DNA from: Modestobacter marinus
GTDB lineage: Bacteria > Actinomycetota > Actinomycetes > Mycobacteriales > Geodermatophilaceae
Direction of reading: 5' to 3'
NCBI RefSeq assembly: GCF_019799945.1
Contig: NZ_JABGCH010000004.1
Span: forward strand, 62,001-126,000
Length of the DNA: 64,000 nt
Shown here one piece after another: positions 40,732 through 49,178 of the stretch. The notes under the pieces are model-generated. The model was given only the letters and a program-made list of their open reading frames with translations, was not told the DNA's origin and ran no database searches. Both the position numbers and the translations under genes were made by a program. Numbering within the stretch: position 1 is the first letter of the stretch; each line of letters begins with the position of its first letter.

Positions 40732-41337
40732 ATGACCGCGACCACGCCGGCGCGGCGGGGGCGGCCCGGGCACTCGGTGGAGTCGCTGCTGGAGGTCGCC
40801 GTGGCGGTGTTCAACGAGCGCGGCTACGAGGCGACCAGCATGGACGAGCTGGCCGTCCGGCTGGGTGTTACCAAGTCCGCGATCTACCACCACGTGCCGA
40901 GCAAGGTGGAGCTGCTGCGGCTGGCCCTGGACCGGGCGCTGGACGCGCTGTTCGCCGTCACCGAGCACCCGGCGGCCACCGCGGGGCGGGCGATCGACCG
41001 GCTGGAGCACGTCGTCCGGGCCTCGGTGGGCGTGCTCGCCGTGGAGCTGCCCTACGTCACGCTCCTGCTGCGGGTGCGCGGCAACTCCGAGGTCGAGCGC
41101 AGCGCCCTGCAGCGCCGCCGTGAGTTCGACCGGTTCGTGACCGCGCTGGTGCGGGCCGCCGAGCACGAGGGGGACGTGCGCCCCGACGTGGACCCGGCGG
41201 TGACCAGCCGGCTGCTGTTCGGCACCGTCAACTCGCTCACCGAGTGGTACCGCCCCGGCGGGGAGCTGTCCGCCGACGACCTCGCCGACGCCGTGGTCAC
41301 CGTGCTGTTCACGGGCCTGCGCGCCCGCCGGTCCTGA
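40732..41337 (+). CDS. TetR/AcrR-family repressor, probable PaaR
   Basis: 201 residues. The N-terminal helix-turn-helix is clear: TSMDELAVRLGVTKSAIYHH about residues 33-52. The C-terminal ligand domain is helical, with EVERSALQRRREFDRFVTAL. Its place directly behind paaK, and the perfect TetR-type palindrome in the paaA-paaK gap, make it the probable repressor of the phenylacetate genes (inference by position and by analogy to PaaR of corynebacteria). No palindrome of the same sequence precedes its own start. Confidence 0.85.
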   Translation: MTATTPARRGRPGHSVESLLEVAVAVFNERGYEATSMDELAVRLGVTKSAIYHHVPSKVELLRLALDRALDALFAVTEHPAATAGRAIDRLEHVVRASVGVLAVELPYVTLLLRVRGNSEVERSALQRRREFDRFVTALVRAAEHEGDVRPDVDPAVTSRLLFGTVNSLTEWYRPGGELSADDLADAVVTVLFTGLRARRS

Positions 41338-41449
41338 GCCGACGCGCCCTCGCGACGCGCCGGGAAACGGACGGCCCAGGAGCAGATGCCTGGCGCGCGG
41401 GCCTCGGCGCGGCCACCCTGTCCGCACCAACGTGCAGGGGGAGCAACGC

Positions 41450-42391
41450 ATGTCGGCAGCGCAGGAAGTCACCGTCGAGGGGAACACCGTCGCCTCGGAG
41501 GTCGTCCGCCAGGACGACGTCCCGCCCGGGGCCCCGCCCGAGGGCCCGCCCGCCCCCGCCCCGGCGCCACCCCGGCGGCCGAACCTGCGGGGCGACCTGG
41601 AGACGGTCCTGCAGCCCGAACCGCTGTTCCGGCTGCACGTGCGCGGCTACGACCGGCTGCAGGTCGACAACTACGTGGACTGGGCCGAGTCCGAGCTGCG
41701 CACCGTCCGGCGCACGTGCGACGACCTGGCGGCCCGGTTCGCCGCCTGCTGGGCCGAGCTGCGGCGCACCCGGGAGGAGCTGCAGCGCTCGGCGGCCGGG
41801 CGCGAGGCGCTGCTGCTGTCCGACCGGGTCGGCCGGATCCTGCAGGTCGTCGCCGAGGAGGCCGAGGCCGGGGCCGCCGCCCGGGCCGCCGAGGCCGACG
41901 CGCTGCTGGAGGAGGCGCGCGATGCGGCGGCGGCGACGCTGCAGCGGGCCCGCGAGCGGGAGGCGGCCGCGGCGGCTGCGCACGAGCGTGCCGAGGAGAT
42001 GCTCTCGCAGGCCGCGGAGGTGGTGGAACGGGCGCACGCGGACGCGGACGCGGTGGCCGAGCAGGCGGCCGTCGAGCGGCGCCGGCTGGACCAGGCGGCG
42101 GCCCGGGCGCGCCGGGCGGCGGACGAGCAGGCCACCCGCCGGCGGACCCAGCTGGACCAGGAGGCCCGGGACCGCCGTGAGCAGCTGGCCGCCGCGGCCG
42201 CCGCCGAGGTGGCAGCGGTGCGGGGCGAGCTGGCCGGGCTGGCCCGCCGCCGGGAGGAGACCCAGGCGTCGCTGCAGCGGCTCACCGACCAGATCGGCTC
42301 GGCGCTCGCGTCGCTGGCGAGCAGCCTGCCGGAGGAGCTCGCCGTCCCGGTGGTGGCCACCGGCCGGCACGGGGAGCGCCTGCCCCGCTGA
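41450..42391 (+). CDS. DivIVA/Wag31-like coiled-coil protein
   Basis: 313 residues from the ATG at 41450, with AGGGGGAG upstream. A Pro-rich head is followed by a short DivIVA-like motif (FRLHVRGYDRLQVDNYVDW) and then a continuous coiled coil from about residue 75 to 270, mostly Ala, Arg and Glu. DivIVA proteins bind curved membrane and guide polar growth or septation; this one lacks the typical length and N-terminal motif of Wag31, so it is a paralogue. No operon partner is evident. Confidence 0.75.
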   Translation: MSAAQEVTVEGNTVASEVVRQDDVPPGAPPEGPPAPAPAPPRRPNLRGDLETVLQPEPLFRLHVRGYDRLQVDNYVDWAESELRTVRRTCDDLAARFAACWAELRRTREELQRSAAGREALLLSDRVGRILQVVAEEAEAGAAARAAEADALLEEARDAAAATLQRAREREAAAAAAHERAEEMLSQAAEVVERAHADADAVAEQAAVERRRLDQAAARARRAADEQATRRRTQLDQEARDRREQLAAAAAAEVAAVRGELAGLARRREETQASLQRLTDQIGSALASLASSLPEELAVPVVATGRHGERLPR

Positions 42392-42411
42392 CCGGTCGCG
42401 GCCGGGCGGGG

Positions 42412-43479
42412 TCAGTGGTCGTTCGGGTAGACCACCCCGAGCTGGGCGCGGATCCCGTCGAACAACCGCACCGTGGCCAGCGAGTCGTCCAGCGGCATGG
42501 TCGGGCTCTCGGTCAGCCCCTGCTGCACGCACCGGGTCACCTCGCGCAGCTCGAACGGGTAGCCCTCGCCGATGACCGGGAACGTCTCGGTGCGGATGGC
42601 GGCGTCGCCGGCCTGCACGTCGAGCCGGGTGGGCCGCCAGACCGTGTCGGCGCCGTCGGAGCGGATCCAGCCGTCGGTGCCGCAGATGAGCGCGGTGTGC
42701 GGGGAGCGGGCGAGCAGGGACGTGGTCAGCTGCGCCTGCGCGCCGGAGGCGTACTGCAGGGTGATCGCGTTCTGCGCGTCCACGCCCTCCTCGGTGAGCG
42801 TCGCCACCGCCGTGACCGAGTCGGGGCGCCCGAGGGTTCCCCACGCCCAGAGCAGCGGGTAGACGGCGAGGTCGAGCAGGGCGCCGCCGCCGTCGGCCCG
42901 TGCCCAGATGCGGGCGGTCGGGTCGGCCGGGGCGGGGAACCCGGTCTCAGCGGCGACCCAGCGCACCTCGCCGATCTCGCCGGACGCGGCGATCTCGAAC
43001 GCCCGCTGCATCGCCGGCTGGAACCGGGTCCAGACCGCCTCCATCAGGAAGAGCCCCCGCTCCCGCGCCAGGCCGATGACGTCCAGGGCCTCCCGGGTGT
43101 TGACCGTCAGCGGCTTCTCGCACAGCACGTGCTTGCCCGCGAGCAGCGCCGCCCGGGTGACCGCGGCGTGCTGGGCGTGCGGGGTGCCGATGTACACCAC
43201 GTCGACCGACGGGTCGGCGATCAGGGCCTCGATGCCGGTGCGCGCCTCCTCGTCGGCGTACCAGGAGGCCGCGCCGAACCGCTCGGCGAACGCCCGGGCC
43301 CGCCCGGCGTCCCGGGAGCTGACCGCCTGCAGCACCGCGTCGGGCAGCAGCACGAGGTCCGCGGTGACCTTCGCGGCGATGGTGCCGGTCGCCACCACGC
43401 CATAGCGGACCGGCCGTCCCGTGGGCGTGAGCGGATCGGCGTCGAGGAGCGCGGGGCGGGCGATGAGCGGCGCGGTCAT
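42412..43479 (-). CDS. Gfo/Idh/MocA-family oxidoreductase
   Basis: 355 residues. The Rossmann fold opens with YGVVATGTIAAKVTADL, and the catalytic EKP lysine lies in VLCEKPLTVNT near residue 120, with VYIGTPHAQHAAV just before it. The C-terminal alpha/beta domain has the substrate pocket. The closest look is to dihydrodiol dehydrogenase/1,5-anhydrofructose reductase-like members, which act on sugars or diols with NADP; the actual substrate is unknown. Divergent from a small SDR gene, with 57 bases between the starts. Confidence 0.88.
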   Translation of the reverse strand: MTAPLIARPALLDADPLTPTGRPVRYGVVATGTIAAKVTADLVLLPDAVLQAVSSRDAGRARAFAERFGAASWYADEEARTGIEALIADPSVDVVYIGTPHAQHAAVTRAALLAGKHVLCEKPLTVNTREALDVIGLARERGLFLMEAVWTRFQPAMQRAFEIAASGEIGEVRWVAAETGFPAPADPTARIWARADGGGALLDLAVYPLLWAWGTLGRPDSVTAVATLTEEGVDAQNAITLQYASGAQAQLTTSLLARSPHTALICGTDGWIRSDGADTVWRPTRLDVQAGDAAIRTETFPVIGEGYPFELREVTRCVQQGLTESPTMPLDDSLATVRLFDGIRAQLGVVYPNDH

Positions 43480-43536
43480 GCCGGGCAGGCTAGGACGACG
43501 ACCGTTCCCGCGCACCCGCTGTCCCAGGAGCCGCCG

Positions 43537-44379
43537 ATGACCACCGCCCCGATCGCCGTCACCGGGTCGACCGGCCGGCTGGGCGGGCGGGTCGCCACCC
43601 GCCTGGCCGCGGCCGGGGTCGCCCAGCGGCTGCTCGTGCGCGACCCGGCACGGGCGCCGCGGCTGCCCGGGGCGGGCGTCGTCGTCGCGTCCTACGCCGA
43701 CGGCGAGGCGGTGCGGCGCGCGCTGGACGGCATCGCCACGGCGCTCATGGTGTCGGCCGCGGAGGCCCCCGACCGGGTCGACGAGCACCGCACCTTCGTC
43801 GACGCCGCCGCGGCCGCCGGCGTCCAGCACCTCGTGTACGTCTCGTTCGTCGGCGCCGCCCCGGACGCCACCTTCACCCTCGCCCGCGACCACTGGGCGA
43901 CCGAGCAGCACATCCGCGACCTCTTGCCGGCGGCCACCTTCCTGCGCGACGACCTGTACAGCGACTTCTTCCCGGCCATGGTCGGCGCGGACGGCGTCAT
44001 CCGCGGCCCGGCCGGGGACGGGCGGGTCGCCGCGGTGGCCCAGGACGACGTCGCCGACGTGGCCGCCGCCGTCCTGCGGGCGCCCGCCGGCCATGCCGGG
44101 GCGACCTACGACCTCACCGGCCCGGAGGCGCTGACCCTCACCGAGGTGGCCGGGACGCTCACCGCGGTCACCGGGCGGCGGGTCACCTACCACCCGGAGA
44201 CGGTCGAGGAGGCGTACGCGTCCCGGGCCGGCTACGGCGCCCCGGCCTGGCAGGTGGACGCCTGGGTGTCCACCTACACCGCGATCGCCGCGGGGGAGAT
44301 GGCCGCCGTCAGCACGGCGGTCGCCGACCTCACCGGGCACTCCGCCCGCACGCCGGCCCAGGTGCTTGAGGTCGGCTGA
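43537..44379 (+). CDS. NmrA-like/atypical SDR NAD(P)-binding oxidoreductase (QOR2-type)
   Basis: 280 residues from an ATG preceded by CAGGAG. The nucleotide-binding glycine motif is AVTGSTGRLGGRVATRL; no Ser-Tyr-Lys catalytic triad in normal SDR spacing is seen, as is usual for the NmrA/QorB atypical group. Later segments (YVSFVGAAPD, GATYDLTGPEALT) match quinone oxidoreductase 2-like proteins such as YtfG. It may reduce quinones or act as a redox sensor. Ends 17 bases before the next gene on the same strand. Confidence 0.85.
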   Translation: MTTAPIAVTGSTGRLGGRVATRLAAAGVAQRLLVRDPARAPRLPGAGVVVASYADGEAVRRALDGIATALMVSAAEAPDRVDEHRTFVDAAAAAGVQHLVYVSFVGAAPDATFTLARDHWATEQHIRDLLPAATFLRDDLYSDFFPAMVGADGVIRGPAGDGRVAAVAQDDVADVAAAVLRAPAGHAGATYDLTGPEALTLTEVAGTLTAVTGRRVTYHPETVEEAYASRAGYGAPAWQVDAWVSTYTAIAAGEMAAVSTAVADLTGHSARTPAQVLEVG

Positions 44380-44396
44380 GCGGGTACGGCCGGGTG

Positions 44397-45608
44397 ATGG
44401 CCGACCGGATCTCTGTCCGCAGGACCCTCCGCTCGGTGGGCTCCGCCGGGCTGGTGCGGCCACCGAGCCTCAAGACCGACGAGGACCGATCGGCGTCCAA
44501 GCTGGAACTCTTCTTCGACCTGGCCTTCGTGCTGGTCGTGGCCGAGCTGTCCACCGCCCTCCGTGAGGACGTGTCCGCACACGGGGTGGCGGTCTTCGCC
44601 GGCCTGTTCGCCACCGTCTGGTGGGCCTGGGTCAGCTCCACGCTGTACGCCAACCGCTTCGACCACGACGACGTCGTCTTCCGGCTGTACAAGCTGGCGA
44701 GCATGGCGGCGGTGGTCGGGCTGGCGGCCACCGCGTCGGAGGCCACCGGCGAGCGGCTCGGCCTGTTCGCCGGCTGCCAGGTCCTGCTCCGGGTCGTGCT
44801 GGTGCTGCAGTACGCCCGGGTGCACCGGCACGTCGAGGAGGCGCGGCCGCTGGCCCGCACGTACCTGGTGGCGCTCGTCGTCGGCGGCCTGCTGTGGGCG
44901 GTGTCCATCGCCGTCCCGGCGCCGGTCTGCTTCGTCCTCTGGGGACTGGCCATCGCGGTCGAGGTGGCAGCTCCGCTGCGGGCAACCGCGGCGTCGGCCG
45001 CCGTCCCGCTGCACATGGAGCACCTGCCCGAGCGCTTCGCGCTGTTCGTCATCCTGGTGCTCGGCGAGTCCGTCGCCGCCGTCGCGCACGGCCTGTACGA
45101 GGCTCATTGGACGGCGGAGGCGGTGGCCGTCGGGGCGGTGTCCTTCGTGCTCGCCGCCGCGCTGTGGTGGAGCCACTTCGACCTGGCGGGCGCGGGCGCC
45201 AAGCGGCTGCTCGCCGAGGCCGGTGGCGAGCGCAGCGAACGGGCCCACGACGTGTACGTCTTCGGGCAACTGCCCGTCGCCCTGGCCCTCGCCGGGATCG
45301 GCGCCGGGATCCAGCTGGCGGTGCTGGAGAGCGGGCAGGGCGACGTGCCCCTGATCACCCGCGTGCTGCTGGCCGGCGGGGTGGCGCTGTACCTGGCGGC
45401 GGTCAGCCTGCGGAACACCGGCATGGCCACGGGCGGCAGCCGCGGGTGGTTGTGGCCGCTGCTCGCCGCGGCCATCGCGGCGCTGGACGTCCTGATCGAG
45501 CTCCCGGCGGTGGTGGTTGTCGGCGCGCTGGCCGCGCTGCTGGTCGCGGTGGTCGTCGTCGGCACCGTGCAGCGGGCGACCGGCGACCTGGAGGTCGACC
45601 CGGTCTGA
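44397..45608 (+). CDS. ltrA: Low temperature requirement protein A (LtrA) family membrane protein
   Basis: 403 residues, about ten membrane helices. The diagnostic N-terminal SKLELFFDLAFVLVVAELS stretch and WWAWVSSTLYANRFDHDD define the LtrA family, named for a Listeria gene needed for growth at low temperature; biochemical function is unknown. A GTG one codon earlier is an alternative start. It follows a QOR2-like gene by 17 bases, possibly co-transcribed. Confidence 0.88.
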   Translation: MADRISVRRTLRSVGSAGLVRPPSLKTDEDRSASKLELFFDLAFVLVVAELSTALREDVSAHGVAVFAGLFATVWWAWVSSTLYANRFDHDDVVFRLYKLASMAAVVGLAATASEATGERLGLFAGCQVLLRVVLVLQYARVHRHVEEARPLARTYLVALVVGGLLWAVSIAVPAPVCFVLWGLAIAVEVAAPLRATAASAAVPLHMEHLPERFALFVILVLGESVAAVAHGLYEAHWTAEAVAVGAVSFVLAAALWWSHFDLAGAGAKRLLAEAGGERSERAHDVYVFGQLPVALALAGIGAGIQLAVLESGQGDVPLITRVLLAGGVALYLAAVSLRNTGMATGGSRGWLWPLLAAAIAALDVLIELPAVVVVGALAALLVAVVVVGTVQRATGDLEVDPV

Positions 45609-45650
45609 GCCGGCGGCGTCCGGCGGGACGCCGGGGTGCAGGATGGCGGG

Positions 45651-46837
45651 ATGATCCGCGCGCCCTTCCTGTCGTCGCGGCTGCAGGGCTTCGGGACGAC
45701 GGTGTTCGCCGAGATGAGCGCCCTGGCCGTCGCCACCGGGGCGATCAACCTCGGCCAGGGCTTCCCCGACGAGCCCGGCCCCGCCGAGGTGCTCGACGTC
45801 GCCCGGGCCGCGATCGGCACCGGGCACGACCAGTACCCGCCCGGCCCGGGCCTGCCGGAGCTGCGGACCGCGATCGCCGAGCACCAGCTGCGCTTCCGCG
45901 GGCTCTCCTACGACCCGGACGTCGAGGTGCTGGTCACCGCGGGGGCCACCGAGGCGCTGACCGCCGCGCTCCTCGCGCTGCTCGACCCCGGCGACGAGGT
46001 CGTGCTGTTCGAGCCGATGTACGACTGCTACGCCGCCGCGGTGGCGATGGCCGGCGGGGTGCCGCGGCCGGTGCCGCTGCGCCCGCCGCCGCCCGGGGAC
46101 GCCGGCCCCTGGACGTTCGACGAGGCCGAGCTGCGCGCCGCGGTGACCCCGCACGCCCGGCTGCTGCTGCTCAACACCCCGCACAACCCCACGGGCAAGG
46201 TCTTCACCGGCGCCGAGCTCGCGCTGCTCGCCGAGGTGGCGACCACCGCGGACCTGCTGGTGCTCACCGACGAGGTCTACGAGCACCTGGTCTTCGGCGG
46301 CGCCGAGCACGTCTCGATCGCCACGCTGCCCGGCATGCGGCAGCGCACGCTGGTGGTGAGCAGCGGCGGCAAGACGTTCAACACCACCGGCTGGAAGATC
46401 GGGTGGGTGTGCGCGCCGGCGCCGCTGGTGTCCGCCGTCCGCACCGCCAAGCAGTTCCTCACCTACGTCAACGGCGGCCCGTTCCAGCCGGCGATCGCCG
46501 TTGGGCTCCGGCTGCCCGACGCGTACTTCACCGGCATCGCCCGCGACCTGGAGCGCAAGCGGGACCTGCTGGTCGCCGGGCTCGCGGCGGCCGGGCTGCC
46601 GGTGGTCAGCCCGCAGGCGACCTACTTCGCCACCGTCGACGTCCGCCCGGTGCAGCTCGACGGCGACGGCTGGGCCTTCTGCCGGTCGCTGCCCGAGCGT
46701 GCCGGGGTGGTGGCCATCCCCACCGTGGTGTTCTACGAACCGGCGGACGCGGACCTGGGCCGGCACCTGGTCCGGTTCGCCTTCTGCAAGACCGACGACG
46801 TGCTCGCCGAGGCGGCGCAGCGGCTGGGGAGGATGCG

Positions 46838-46841
<4 letters not shown>
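45651..46841 (+). CDS. PLP-dependent class I aminotransferase (glutamine transaminase / methionine aminotransferase-like)
   Basis: 396 residues. The cofactor lysine is in SSGGKTFNTTGWKIGW (near residue 240) and the conserved NTPHNPTGKVFT near 175; the N-terminus has INLGQGFPDEPGP, the glycine-rich signature of kynurenine/glutamine transaminase and YbdL relatives. Its ATG follows AGGA. The next gene, an omega-amidase-like nitrilase, overlaps by four bases (ATGA). This combination mirrors the transaminase plus omega-amidase pair used for methionine salvage (KMTB transamination), so that role is a good inference. Confidence 0.9.
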
Positions 46842-47593
<752 letters not shown>

Positions 47594-47605
47594 CCGGCCC
47601 CGGAC

Positions 47606-48180
47606 TCAGCCGAGGCGGGCGGTGAGGAACGCGGTCGTGCGGTCGAGTGCGTCGCGCGCGGCGTCGGGTGCGCCCAGCCACATGTGGTCGGCGCCGGCGT
47701 AGGTGTGCAGCTCCACCTCGGCCCCCGCGGCGGCGAGCGCGTCGTGCAGCCGCTCGCTGCGCCCGCACCCGACGAAGCGGTCCGCCCGGCCGTGCAGCAG
47801 CAGGAACGGCGGCGCGTCCCCCGACACGTGGCTGACCGGGCTGGCCTGCGCGGCGAGCCATGGCACGGACGGCGGTGGCGCGCCGAGCAGCTGCGCCTCC
47901 CGGCTGTCCGGCGACCACGGGTCGATGCCCTGGTCGCCCGCCACGGCCGCGACGTCGCTGGGGGCGTATCAGGCGACGACGGCGGACACCGCGCTCGACG
48001 GGCCGGTCAACCCGGCGGCGCCCTCGAGCTCCGGATCGCCCGCCGTCAGCCCCAGCAGCTCGGCCAGGTGCCCGCCGGCCGACTCGCCCCAGGCCGCGAT
48101 CCGGTCCGGATCGACGCCCAGCTCGCCGGCGCGGGCCCGCAGCCAGCGGACCGCGGCCTTCGCCCGCCTGACCTCTCGCC
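47606..48180 (-). pseudogene. Alpha/beta hydrolase (BD-FAE-like), truncated and interrupted
   Basis: A continuous hydrolase sequence can be read through one in-frame TGA at 47969-47971. Upstream of it: [37 protein letters not shown] with the nucleophile GxSxG; downstream: PPFLLLHGRADRFVGC with the Asp and YAGADHMWLG with the catalytic His. The stop replaces the Trp of the usual VAWYAPSD motif (TGG to TGA). About 90-100 N-terminal residues are missing, and the frame begins at a palindromic repeat. A GTG at 47944 opens a 112-codon frame, but it lacks the nucleophile. Confidence 0.85.
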
Positions 48181-48183
48181 CGA

Positions 48184-48209
48184 GGGGCAGAAGTGGCCAC
48201 TTCTGCCCC
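48184..48209. repeat. Palindromic repeat, copy 3 (perfect 26 bp)
   Basis: GGGGCAGAAGTGG followed by its reverse complement. It lies between the oleD stop (6 bases away) and the broken 5' end of the hydrolase pseudogene, and may terminate the ole operon. Confidence 0.9.
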
Positions 48210-48215
48210 CTGGGG

Positions 48216-49178
48216 TCAGCGGGCGGCGTACCAGGCGGCGAGGCGGGCGAAGCCCTCCTCGAGGGGAACCTCCGGCCGCCAGCGCAGCGCCTCGCGGGTG
48301 CGGCGCTGGTCGAACCAGTGGGCAGTGGCCAGCTGCTCGGCGAGGAAGCGGGTCAGCGGGGGGGTGCTGCGCCGTCCGGTCGCCGTCCAGACGCCCTCGA
48401 CCACCGCGCCGGCCGCCCAGGCGACCGGGAAGGGCAGGTGCCGGCGCGGGCCCGGGACGCCGGCGGCCGCGCACAGCCGGGCGAGCACCTCGGCCACCGG
48501 TCGCGGCTGGCCGTTGGAGACCACCAGCGGCTCTCCGTGGGCCTCGCTGTCGACGGCCGCGACCAGCGCCGCGGCGGCGTTGTCGACGTAGGTGGTGTCG
48601 ATCAGCGCGGCGCCGGTGCCCAGCACCGGCAGCCGCCCGGACCGCGCCCGGGTGACGATCCGCTGGACCAGCTGCGTGTCGCCGGGCCCCCAGACCAGGT
48701 GCGGGCGCACCGCGAGCACCGCCAGGGACGCGGAGTCGGCGGCCAGCGCCAGCCGCTCGGCCAGCGCCTTGGACCGGGCGTAGTTGCCGCGGGCGGTGGC
48801 CGGGTCGGCCGGCTCGGCCCCCACCCCGGTCAGTGCCGCGCCGGCGTGCGCGACCGAGGGGGAGGAGACGTGCACCAGCCGGGGCACCCCGGCCGCGCGG
48901 CAGGCGCCGAGCACGGTCCGGGTGCCGACCACGTTGGCCCGGGCGTACTCGGGCCACGGGCCGACGACGTCGACCTTGGCGGCCAGGTGCAGGATGGCGT
49001 CCTGCCCGGTGACCGCCCGCCGCACGGCGCCGGGGTCGGCGACGTCGCCCAGCACCTCCCGGCACGGCAGCCCGGCCGGCCGGCGCTGCAGCACGGTCAC
49101 CTCGTCGCCACGCGCCAGCAGCGCCTGCGCGGTGACCCGGCCGAGCATCCCGCTGGCGCCGGTGACCAGCACCCTCAC
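48216..49178 (-). CDS. oleD: 2-alkyl-3-oxoalkanoate reductase (olefin biosynthesis)
   Basis: 320 residues of the extended SDR/3-beta-hydroxysteroid dehydrogenase type: nucleotide motif [15 protein letters not shown], then [11 protein letters not shown], and the catalytic [12 protein letters not shown] (YxxxK). OleD reduces the 2-alkyl-3-ketoacid made by OleA to the beta-hydroxyacid with NADPH. The GTG start overlaps the oleBC stop by four bases. It is the last gene of the operon; a palindromic hairpin follows its stop. Confidence 0.92.
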   Translation of the reverse strand: MRVLVTGASGMLGRVTAQALLARGDEVTVLQRRPAGLPCREVLGDVADPGAVRRAVTGQDAILHLAAKVDVVGPWPEYARANVVGTRTVLGACRAAGVPRLVHVSSPSVAHAGAALTGVGAEPADPATARGNYARSKALAERLALAADSASLAVLAVRPHLVWGPGDTQLVQRIVTRARSGRLPVLGTGAALIDTTYVDNAAAALVAAVDSEAHGEPLVVSNGQPRPVAEVLARLCAAAGVPGPRRHLPFPVAWAAGAVVEGVWTATGRRSTPPLTRFLAEQLATAHWFDQRRTREALRWRPEVPLEEGFARLAAWYAAR

